Source: Microbotryomycetes sp. JL201 (Eukaryota; Basidiomycota; Microbotryomycetes). Taken from it: 64,000 nucleotides of DNA. The translations under genes and the position numbers were made by a program. This document shows positions 22,101-31,819 of the stretch, piece after piece (position 1 is the stretch's first letter; every line of letters begins with the position of its first letter). The DNA is taken from assembly GCA_033819885.1 (NCBI GenBank), contig JAQYUZ010000045.1, forward strand, positions 1-64,000, written 5' to 3'. The notes under the pieces were generated by a model. It made no database searches and was not told the DNA's origin. It worked only from the letters and a program-made list of their open reading frames with translations.

Positions 22101-22363
22101 GATCGGTCAGTCGCCAGCACTTCAGTCACGAGTACTGTTGTGGTGCACGGGATCAGCTAATGCGGTTTCACTACAGCATTCTCAAGCTGCAAGAAGAGAA
22201 AGCCGCCGTTGCCAGTGCTGTCGTGGACGGCGACGCCGCGTTCTCCAGTAAGGCGAACAAGTTGTCGGTCCGAGAAATGCTGTACCTCTTCAGAGGTGAT
22301 GGCGAACCTCAAAGCCAAACTGGTGGCACACCGAAGTCTTTGCTGCTCAAGAGTCCCGGCTAG
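19163..22363 (+). CDS. SNF2-family translocase, Uls1/Ris1-like
   Basis: A Swi2/Snf2 DNA translocase, nuclear by family. Twelve exons (19163..19764, 19808..20150, 20207..20315, 20369..20781, 20837..20952, 21005..21119, 21178..21552, 21604..21665, 21717..21809, 21875..21953, 22005..22105, 22177..22363) give 864 residues. The disordered N-terminus carries FVDLTVSDDD, a strong SUMO-interaction-type motif. The core shows LADDMGLGKT (about residue 280), LDEAHIIKN (about 409), LTGTPVQNG, GSVGLNLT and EEQAYGRAHR. Between the lobes, where Rad5/Uls1 proteins have a RING finger, there is only C-X2-C-X11-C-X2-C (TCLVC...YCQDC). Intron 10 (21954..22004) is GC-AG, 51 nt and stop-free, so its retention would add 17 residues in motif VI. 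Uls1 is inferred from the SUMO motif and core; Rrp1/Rrp2-type proteins are alternatives. Confidence 0.87.
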
Positions 22364-22399
22364 CTTGGTTTCGTCATTGCAAGCAACTAGCGCAAACGC

Positions 22400-25300
22400 C
22401 TATCTGTGAGATGAAACAGACGACATTCGTCTCTTTTGTAGGCTCTGTACGCACCTCGTCCGAGCTTGGTCGATGTCTCTGACCCAGATCGCGCATTGAC
22501 GTGTCGAAGCACTTTTGAGCTTGATCGTCTCTCCACGGTGATGTATTTGAAAGACTAGGTCATCGCGACTTGATTTGTGTACCGAAACCTCCTCCAATGG
22601 CATCGGATATTTGTAAACGATCTCGCCTCGCGGCACTGGCACCGCCGGTGACTCTTCCGTCATAAGCAACAAGTCGTTGAACAGATACAACGACAACGGT
22701 CGAGCTGATTTTGCTTTCGTCACCCGACCTTCCTTGAGAACGAGTCGTTTGCCCATCGCTCGAGTTGGCGCAGTCAAGTCGAGTCGCTGCATCGCACAAG
22801 TAGCCACCAAAAGACGAAAACAAGTTAGAGAACCGCACGTACTCCGGGCTTGGGTGCTGCCTCGAAATGAGACTGACTGCGTTCACTCCGTTCAAACTGA
22901 GATGGTCCGACAAGTACGCCAACTTTTCTTCATTGTCTCTCGCTCGAACGGCCTCGTTAACGTCGTTCAAGGTCGACTCGGCCATCCGAAGCCCTTTTGC
23001 CAACAATTCGTGATCAACATGGTCTTGCTCCGTATATCTTTGAATCTGGTTGATCAACAATGGATAGCGAGTCAAGCGTTGCATTGGCTCGAGCAGAAAA
23101 TGTTCAAGCTCGAGATTCTTGACACGCAAGCTCTACGACAAGTAAGGCGAGCAGTGTCAGCCACCCTGTGCGATATACTGCTCCGGACTGATATCTCACA
23201 TCGAGCATAGCACGCAAAGAAGGGTCGGCAGCTTTGACGTCCGACAAAGTTCGCGTGGCGTTTGATTGATTGACGCAGTAGCCACGATAAACGTCAAGTC
23301 CTTTGACATGAGTATCGACGACATCTCCGATAGAGTCAATGTACATCCTTGACGCGCGCTGGCGTTCCTCCAAGTCACTAAGGAAGATCTGCCAGGTGCC
23401 GTTCCAGCGGGTTCAGAGTCGTGATTCGGGCATAATCACAAGAAAACTTGCCGTGTTGAAAATCAAAATGTCTTCAATGTTGGCAAAGATGATCTCAGCA
23501 GCTTTCGCGGGCAAGACTGGCTGCAAGGCTTTGAAAAACACCTGTTGGAAACGTGCACGTTTCAGTGTTATAGACACGAAAGAACGAGACAGACGGGAGA
23601 CTGTACCTCGACGACCTGTTGCAAGCTAGATACGTATGCTTGCTCTGTGGCAATGAGTTCGAATATCGCTTCCTGTCGCTTGCGTTCACGGTCGGGCAAA
23701 TTTGCCAGAGCACTCGGGTCGATCAGAGACGTCCAAGTCTGCCGAAACTTTCAGTCAGCCAAAACAGCCTGAGGTTTATGATCAGAGTTTGACACTGACA
23801 GAACCAAGAGTAGTTGACGAAGGTCTCTCCTCTGGCGTAGCGATTGAGACGGGTCCGCTGACAATAAGCTTTGGCTTGTCGCCGCCAGATGGCGCGGGCG
23901 TAGCATTTCGACCAATCTTGGACAGCAAACTATTCTTGGTTGAATGCAGCGCGTCGCGCAAGCCGCTCGACGGCAGTAACGATGTCGGCTGAGGTCCTGG
24001 AGACGGTGGCGGCGACAGATCCGGAGCCATGTTCGCAGGTGTACCGGCTCTGTCAGGATCCGCAGAGACAACAGACAGACGGTTGGCGGTAGTGGTGGCC
24101 GCTGACTGTTGCCGCATAGCTTTTTGATACAGCTGCTCCGCAATATAAGAAGGTCAGAGCGATTCAAGGTGGTAGCTGAGGGCTCGTCAACTGACATCAT
24201 AAGCATCCTCCATCCTCTCTTCTCGCTCTTCAGGTGCTAGAGACTCTTCAACCGCCTCGAGTTCGTCCGCCTCGATCGAGTCATTTGTATCGGGTGTGCC
24301 TATACCTCCGTGCACAATGCTCTTGCGTTGCGGACGAGGAGGCGGTGGTCTCCTCGGTGCCTTTCTACGCTTTCTGTGGCTGGCATTTGAATCTGATTGC
24401 TCGTCCCGCACGAGCAATCCAGCGGCTTCCAAAACCTTCAGACGCTCAGATTCTCTCTCTGCAGGATTGCGAGCAGGCGATTCGACGTCGCTGTCCTCAT
24501 CCGAATCGGCGTCAAGGCTCGAAACAGTAGCAAGTCCGTATAAGCTCGCATTTGTAACGGTATCTTCAGGTTTAGCCCCGGCGCGAGGCTCTTCCTCGCT
24601 TGGATCTGCAAGCGAGGGGAGGCAAGCGCAGAATTCAATAAGAAAACGCTCTTTTGGTTTCGATTGACAAGGCAGAAGAATGCGCGAAAGGAGAAGAGAG
24701 ATGGGACGGAGGTAGACCCATCTGCTCCATAGTACGAAGTGAAGGAACGAAGGGAAACGTTCACTGACTCAGTTCGACATATGTCGCGGGAACCAAGCCG
24801 ACGATGCCGTCCCTTTCCGCTTTGAACCAGTTCGTGTCGGACGTATCGACAATCGTGAGCGTCTCGCCTTCGTCAAAAGAGATTTCTTCAGCAGACGTCG
24901 CTGAGTAGCTGTATAGAGCTTTTGCAGGTTGACCTGAACGGAGGGGAGTGAGCAGGCATGCATGCGCCTGTGCACACTTGGGTACTCACTGTGGATCTTT
25001 TCGACGTATGCTTTCGGGATCCAGCCAGACAGCTGTGTAGTCTCGAGCGTGCCGTACAGCCAGTCACTCGCAGCGTCTTTGGCAGGGTGAACCAGTAGAA
25101 CCGCGTTCTCGGGAAAAGTCAAGTCTTCGGTCCGCTGACCTTCGTACGCGTAAAGCGAGTACATCCGGTGAGCTGAAGTGCGGGCGTGATTAGCACTAGA
25201 GCGAAACCACACGTGGGAAAAGCGCTCACTGATGGTCTTATCGACGGCGTCCAAAGGATCCTCATCTGCAATAGCAGGAAGTGTCTCGACAGGCTCGCCC

Positions 25301-28300
25301 GCGTCGTCCTGCAGCAGTTCATGCACAGCTCCATCTGTTGCATGTTTTTCGCTTGCTGCAGGCTGAGGTGGTGACGGTGCTCGCGGCGGGGAGGGCACGG
25401 GAGACGGGGCGCGATAGGCCTGAACTGGAGGTGACGGGTCGCCAATGACACTGCCGGTAACGCTTGGGCCGCTAGCGTCGCGCGTGACTGCCTTGCGCAG
25501 TTTCTTACCGGCTTGTATGGCGCCAAGTAATGCTGAACGATCGCCAGGCGCAGCCAAAGGAGCGGGTGGCGCGGAAGGAGCAGAGGGCGCAGCAGGAGGT
25601 GCGGGCGCCGTCGGCGCTGACGGAGCAGGAGGTGCTATAGGTGCTGCGGGAGCTGCAGGTGGTGCGGGTGGAGGGGGGCCAGCCGGCGCCGGCGAAGCAG
25701 CATTGCTGCGCGTCGGGGTCGAAGCTTGCGCTGAAGGCGGCCTGGCCGGTCCCAGTCCGAGCCCACGGAACAGATTAGCGGCCAAGTTTGCCTGTGCTTG
25801 CCTTGAAGAGCCGACACCGCCCTCATCGTCGCTGTCGCTGTCGTCCTGGTCCTTTTCAAGTCCTCCAGCGTCCCAATCATCGTCAGTTGGCGGGGGCACA
25901 TAGGCGGCCTTCGGTGCCGGCGCTGCTTGTTGGCGGACGGGAGGAGCGACAGAACCTGAAGGCGGTGCAGCTGGTGCAGGAGGAGCAACGGGAGGCGCCG
26001 GATTGGCAAAGAATGGGTTTGGCTTGCTGCCGGGAGCAGGCGACTGAGCATCTGCACTGGGAGACGAAGCAGAGTTTTGCAGCCGATGGAATGGATTCTT
26101 GCTTTCAGTCGTAGCTGAAGGGGACGTCGCAGGGTCTGGAGAAGCGATAGACGGTCCCAGTGACGGCGCTGATGGAGTCGCAGGTGGCGCAAAGTCGTCA
26201 TCGTCGTTGTTAGGTGCAGCAGCCGTGGTCGGTGCTTTGACCGGTGTTCTAGACGGCGGAGGAGCAGGCTTGGCTCGAGATGCTGGTGGCGGTGGTGCCT
26301 GCTTCGCAGTTTTGGCCTGAAATGCTGCCTTGCTGCGTTGAAAGTTTTCTTCTGCCTCGCGAGCCTCTTTTTCGAGTTGTTCAATGCGGGCGAGCCGCTC
26401 TTGCTTTTCTTTCTTCAGCGCCTCTTCTCGCTGTCTCAGCGCCTCTTCTTCAGCGTCAAGTTGTGCGTCCGCGGCTCTTGCAACGGATTTGTCAGGCGTA
26501 GACGCCTGAACTTCTTGTCTTACTTGCTCAACAGCAGATTCGCTCTTCTCGTTGATGGACTGCTCGACGGCGATGCCTTTGAGCCTCTCTCGCTCGAGAC
26601 GAGCTTTGCGCTCGAGCTCTTTTGCTTTCAGTTCCTCGTCGGCTGCCGCTGCTTTCTTTGCTGCTTCGGCTTTCTCCTGCTCAAGACGGTCTGCGACGGT
26701 TGTATCGACGGCAGGTGCGTCCGATGGCGCTGCAACGCCCAGCGCGCGGAGCCTCTCCTGCACTCGCCGTTGTGCTTCAGCTCGTCGGGCGGCGGCACGC
26801 TCTTCCGGAGACATGCTGCTCAGATTGGCGGCGGGAGAAGCTGAAGGTGCCGGTGCTGCAACTGGGGGTGGCGCAGAAGGTGGTGGCGGTGGTGGCGCGC
26901 CGGCGGCTGCAGATTTAGTTGGCGCCGGCGGGGCTGGTGGTGGTGTGCGCGAGCGCGGGGGCGAGCTGGCGTACCTGTCGCGCGAGCGTTCGCCATCATA
27001 GGTTCCGCGCATGTAGCCGCGGTCTCTCTCCCGGGAATCGTCTCTCGAATCGTAACGCGAGGGCTCGTCTCTGTACTTGTCGTATCTGTCATTGCGAGAG
27101 TCGCGCTCAAGTGCGTACTTTTGCTTGTCGCGGCGCTTCTCGCGATCCTTCTCTTCCATTCGCCTCTCGAGTGCTGGCAGCTCCTCATGCTCGAGCTTGA
27201 GCAACTCGCGTTCGAGCTTGCGCCGCTCCTCATCTTTTGCCGTTGTCCTTCTCCCGCTTCTGATGTTGTACTCGAGATCGTCTTGAACGCGTTCGATCCT
27301 TCGCCTCATGTCTCGAAGCTCTTGCTTGAGGTCTTCGTCCTCGTCGTCTTGGTCGCGCGACCTGTCGAGCGCGCTCTGCGTCTTTTTGAGACGCTGTTTG
27401 ATGTCGTCGAGGTCCGAGCTCGGCGTATCGCGGTCGCTCCGGCTGCGAATTTCGTCCCTGTTGATGTGACGCGCGCTTGACTTGTATGCGCCGACGTCAT
27501 CGTCATTATTGCGGAACACGGTAGCGTCTTTCCGGTAAGGCTGCTGGGGCGAGTTGTCATGCAAGGACCTCGCTTTCGCCATCGACTGACGGCCGCCATC
27601 AAGATCCGTCTTATTGGTTGACCTCTCGCGCGTTTCGTGTTTGAGCAAGTTGGTCAGGAATCCGACAGAGTCGTCTAGATCTCGAGCGGACGGCGGAGCC
27701 ATCTCGGGCGGTAAAGTCTGAGGAATCGGGTTTCCGTTCAGGCCTGCAGGGCGCTCACGTGAGCACTTTCTTCCTGATGCCTGCTTGATTCGGGTTCTGG
27801 CAGCTCACGACGATAGATGAGACCCATGGCGACGTGAAACTCGTCAATGTTGAGCTTGCCTCTGTCCGCCACGTCAGCCAAGTTCCTGCGGCGGAGATTG
27901 CGCCACGTCAGCTGATGGACGTCCGCGGTACGCATGTCTCGGCGTGTTGGACTAACCAGATGGCCATGAGGTCGTTGCGGTCGAGTCCAGACTGGCCAAA
28001 GACTTCGATCGCGACCCGACCGTCGATGAAGCCCGAGCCTGATTGGTCCCAAGCGCGAAAGATCTGATCGTATCGTTTCTTTTCGTCTGCGGCCAGCGCC
28101 CAGGGCACTGGCACGGCTGCCTGTCCGGTTTGAGCTTGGTTCTGCTGCTGGAACTGCTGTTGAAGTGACTGGCCGGCTTGGTGTGGGTTCGCAAACTGCA
28201 TCTGCGACGGGTCCATGTATGGCGACGGCTGCGTGTTTGGAGCAGGCATGAACGTCGATAGGAATTGCGACTGGATCGCGTTGCCACCGGCTCCGCCAAA

Positions 28301-28801
28301 AGCGCCTGGCATCTGCGAAGGGTATCCCGTTGGCTGGGCGTGCTGGAACGTCGCTGGACTAGCGCCGCCGGCTACGCCTGGATAGCCCGTCATCATCGGA
28401 CGTTGCTGCATCGGTGCGAACCCTGTCGGCTGTGCCTGTAGCGGCTGCTGCTGCTGCCTGATTGGCCCGCCGAGGTAGGATGGCTGCTGCGGATCAGACG
28501 CGCGTCAGGACACAGGCGACGGTTGAGCACGCGTGAAGCGCAAAGCGAGCTGATTGCGCGCTGCACAGACGCTACCCACCTGCATCTGCTGCTGCCCAGG
28601 GAAACCGGTGCGCTGAGGCTGATGATTGCGAGCCCCCAAGTCAGTGACGTGCCCGCTCGCCGTCACCGTCGACAACACACGCACCTGCAACCCGGGCTGG
28701 TACCCGGTCATCTGCGGCTGCAGCCCATACTGTCCTCCAGGTTGCCCCTGCTGCTGCTGCCCGCCGTACCCGCCTTGGTACGGCTGGTTGAGCCACGACA
28801 T
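22400..28801 (-). CDS. Intersectin/Pan1-like endocytic adaptor (Cin1-type)
   Basis: A multidomain scaffold linking endocytosis, actin and small GTPases. Fourteen exons (28801..28685, 28618..28580, 28486..27957, 27885..27809, 27743..25230, 25172..24990, 24933..24769, 24605..24196, 24132..23800, 23738..23607, 23541..23452, 23388..23200, 23132..22878, 22786..22400) give 1,806 residues. Order: Gln/Gly/Pro-rich N-terminus with PQ/TGY repeats; an EH domain (about 175-257, KRYDQIFRAWDQSGSGF, FHVAMGLIYRR); a charged coiled coil; Ala/Pro-rich linkers; a WH2 motif (ALLGAIQAGKKLRKAV, near 988); SH3 (1093-1153); SH3 (1154-1208); DH (about 1468-1675, MQRLTRYPLLINQIQ); PH (1678-1806). This matches Cryptococcus Cin1 and animal intersectins. 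The DH-PH suggests a Rho-family exchange factor, probably for Cdc42. Intron 23389..23451 is GC-AG. Introns 1 and 2 are stop-free and keep the frame. Confidence 0.9.
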
Positions 28802-28925
28802 ACTCGGCGCGCGCGAGTGTCAGAGGGACGTGCTTTCAAGCTCACGCTGCTCATTGATAATCCTACACACTTCGGGAAATGAAAGCCGCATCATGTCGCA
28901 AGCATACAATCAAACAAATCATGCC

Positions 28926-30286
28926 CTAGTCTTCCATCACATTCGACTCTTCCAGGATAGCCTTTGCCTTCGCCTCTGCCTCGTGTGCCAGCTCTTTCGG
29001 CACCGGAGCATGCTTCCACCCGCTCTGTGGAGAGATCCACGACAGCTCGAGCTCAAAGTCTTTGTCTTTGGCCTCGTCGTGCGCTTGATGAATGCTGTAA
29101 CACACACATGGACTCAGCGCATGAAAGAACGTGGCTCAGATACGGCCGGAACAAGACTCACATTCGTGCAGCATCTACGAGCACTTCTTCTGCCGTCATT
29201 TCCTCGAGCTTGAGCTTTTCAATCTCTGTCCGTGCTACCTGCCTGCCCTTGCCGATCGCACACCCCCGGTAGCCCTGCACACGCCACCAATACCGCCCTC
29301 TGTCAGTTTTGGCCGCGACTGAAAGACATTGAATAAGCGTGAGTCGACGCACCCAATACACGCCGCTTGGTTCAATGCAAAACAGCTTTGCTTGACCGAG
29401 CTCGCCTCGCTTCTCGCCCGTCACACTTGCTGGGGCGTCCCAGCCAGCAACCAGCGCTGACAATCCAAACGGTCGAACAGAAGAGTATAGCGTGTATGCC
29501 TGAAAGTACAGCGACAAACGCTCGGCGAGCATCTGCGCGAAATCCGATACGATGCGGGTCAGCGGCCTGCCAGAGCACACGAGCCGACGGCACGATCAGT
29601 CAGATGTTGACGAACCTTCGTCGGAATCGGCGCGTCATAATTCTCCTTGTAGTTCTCGCACTCCTCTCTCGCTCGATTTGCCAAGTGGCGCCCATCGGCT
29701 AACAAACCCGCCGCAGCCTGGCGATGCGAGCAAGTGCAAGTGCGACTGTCAGCAAAGCAACTCATGCACAGACAGTGGAAACGTAATCCAAAGTTCGCAC
29801 GGCGCATACGCGTCGCGGCTTCAACGAAGCGTTGAATGCGGCACACACGACAGCACGCGAAACTCACGACACCTGCGTGGCCATCAACAGTGGCGATCCG
29901 TCTGTTGGATCCGGGCACGAGTAGCTTGCTCAGCGTGAGTTTCTCGACAGCGAGCACGATGCCGTCCTTGACGCGCAAGCCGATGACCGTTCCGGCATTG
30001 TCGACAGCCTTTTGGGCGTATTCAACCTGTATTAAATGATGATAGTATGCATGTCCAGTCGAATTGTATACGATCAACCGCGGCCAGGCAATAAGGGCGG
30101 TCGTCGTCAGCGCTCCGAGACTCGCTTGCGGACCAAGGGCAGCTTGCCTGAAAGATGCGACCGTCTGGAGAGTATGTTGATGCAGACAGGTCATAGCCTG
30201 TGCCAATGGAAGACTGCGGCAAGACATGACTGGGGCGATCAGCTCACGACGCGGAGCGATGACGAGTCGACAACGTGACAGACCAT
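28926..30286 (-). CDS. PRE10: 20S proteasome alpha subunit (Pre10/PSMA3 type)
   Basis: Alpha-ring subunit of the 20S proteasome, without a catalytic threonine. Exons 30286..30284, 30213..30148, 30026..29868, 29717..29616, 29532..29353, 29274..29162 and 29094..28926 give 263 residues. The N-terminal alpha signature [18 protein letters not shown], then [49 protein letters not shown] and [18 protein letters not shown], with a C-terminus starting [18 protein letters not shown], place it with alpha7 (Pre10/PSMA3). The first coding exon appears to hold only the ATG: the TCT codon after the acceptor at 30213 is the expected second residue. Intron 30027..30147 starts CAG|GCAAGC (GC-AG). The donor of the ATG exon (GTCTGT) is weak, so the start is the least certain part. 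It is tandem with TIM10, 607 nt away. Confidence 0.9.
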
Positions 30287-30454
30287 CTCTTGTCTGAGTT
30301 ACGACAGCCTCCAAGCTGTTCACCTCCCAAGTTCAAGAATGAAGAGGGAGCCGGCGAGGGAAAGGTATCGACGTCTACGGTCAAAGCCCGCTCGAGACTC
30401 GAACGGCCAGGTGGTGCGGCTGTGGTACAACAGAGCAACCGAACTGCCTGAATG

Positions 30455-30487
<33 letters not shown>

Positions 30488-30893
30488 CCCTTTCTCTCCC
30501 TTTCTCTTTCTCTCTCTCTCCCCCCCTTCAATTATTCTTCTTCTTGGCGGCCTGAACGATATTACCGGAAAGCACATTTCCGAGAACTGAGCTTTCCATT
30601 ACCGCTGCAATCGCATGGTTCCAAGCGGCTTTGGTAAGCTTGGCTTGATCTGGAATGAACGCTTGCACTTCAAATAGTTCTGCCAGGTCCACACCAGGTG
30701 CTGGTCGCAACAGGTTCCTCGCCACACATGGGTAAGAGAATGGAAGGAAAACACGTATAATCGTCGCTTGCATTGCAAGCAAAGGTCACACTGTTTGTAC
30801 ACGAAACAAAAGATACACTGTGCACTGCCGAATGACCGTGTCGTGACCCTCGAGCGTCTCGGCTCAAGTGCTCGAGTTTGTCGACGCTGCACA
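30287..30893. promoter_or_regulatory. PRE10 upstream region with TC tract
   Basis: Gap between the proposed PRE10 start and the TIM10 stop, both on the minus strand, so it should hold the PRE10 promoter and the TIM10 3' UTR. Its main feature is a pyrimidine run on the plus strand, that is a GA/A run on the PRE10 sense strand. A minus-strand frame at 30528..30782 is not gene-like. Confidence 0.45.
30453..30529. repeat. TC microsatellite and polypyrimidine tract
   Basis: About 13 TC units, then nine T, then irregular C/T runs ending in a C run. It is pure pyrimidine for about 75 nt on the plus strand. It lies about 170 nt upstream of the proposed PRE10 start and reads as a GA tract on that strand. 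Confidence 0.95.
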
Positions 30894-31383
30894 TTATTGG
30901 CCGGCGACCTTTTGCGCACTGCATGAGGTACATATCGTAAATTAAGTACTGATCTAGCCTGCATACAAGAGACACGCGAGCTTGCCTCTGTAGTCGCTCC
31001 TGGACCTTTTCGTTGACGGAAAAGTACTTGGACACGCATCTGTCAATCAGAACAACGGCGCGAGTTAGCTGAATGGTGCTTTCGAGAGAGGACGGGGCCT
31101 ATGACAGCAGGTCGGCTGTAGCTGTTGGGCGAGCTTGAAAATGCGCCGAGCGTCCTGCGCCGTTGCAAGCGCCGACGACTCACCGGTCGATGCAGACAGA
31201 TTCGCCCTTGTTCAGATCTGGTTCCGAATACCGTGTCGAGATGCACTTTGCATGGCATGAGCTGACGATTCGGTTGAACAGGTCAGAAACGGCCTCGAGC
31301 TCCATTGCAGCCTCGGCCAGGCGCTGTTGATCAGGTTGACCCGTAGGAGCGCTCCTCGCTCCAGATCCAAAGAATGATGACAT
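30894..31383 (-). CDS. TIM10: Mitochondrial small Tim chaperone Tim10
   Basis: Small intermembrane-space chaperone that pairs with Tim9 to escort carrier precursors to TIM22. Exons 31383..31184, 31039..30986 and 30918..30894 give 92 residues; yeast Tim10 has 93. The twin CX3C motif is complete (CHAKC and CIDRC, 16 residues apart as in the family), within FNRIVSSCHAKC and ESVCIDRCVSKYFSVNEK. The second intron (30919..30985) starts GAG|GCAAGC and is GC-AG. The third exon adds only SAQKVAGQ. That exon is supported by phase and final length but has little conservation, so the last eight residues are less sure. The ATG at 31383 follows the family's usual short N-terminus. Confidence 0.92.
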
Positions 31384-31819
31384 GGTGGTGGCGTGGACCG
31401 AAGCCCTTTTAGCGTGGGCTTGGCCGGCGCAGACAGTTGATTTTGTTTAGCTCGCATTTACAAAAGGTTACTTACCGAATTGGTCTATTGTCCACCTGAC
31501 GCCATTTTGTGTAGATCATGTTCGATGCGCATCCGGGTTGACTGATTCAATCACTTGGCTCGCGTGTAATTGCTGCACAAATTGAACATTGCCACCAAAG
31601 GAAAGAGCTCCTGGAGTCGCTCGAAAGCGATCGCAGCCTGGCCCGCGCGCTTCACGAGCAGAGCCCGCACCGTCGTCACTTGACGAAACACCTGTTTCCG
31701 CTCCGGCAAGCCGCGTCAAACTTGACAGAAGCTCGCGTGTGGTGCAAGTGAGCACCCTTGGGGGAGGCTCAGGGTGCAGCTCCGTGCGCGCTCGGCGGGT
31801 TTGCGGTCGTCGGCTTGCG
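31384..31819. promoter_or_regulatory. Divergent promoter, TIM10 and 7TM gene
   Basis: A 436-nt head-to-head gap. No TATA box or repeat stands out. Minus-strand frames around 31516-31887 overlap the first exon of the plus-strand gene and look like shadows. Confidence 0.4.

Noticed and set aside
25445-27480. Several long plus-strand frames opposite the Cin1-like exon 5
   Set aside because: They are antisense shadows of a Pro/Ala/Glu-rich exon; the minus-strand frame carries the conserved EH, WH2 and SH3 parts and correct splice phases.
30528-30782. Minus-strand frame of 84 codons between PRE10 and TIM10
   Set aside because: It does not connect to TIM10 in phase, has no conserved motif and runs into the pyrimidine tract.
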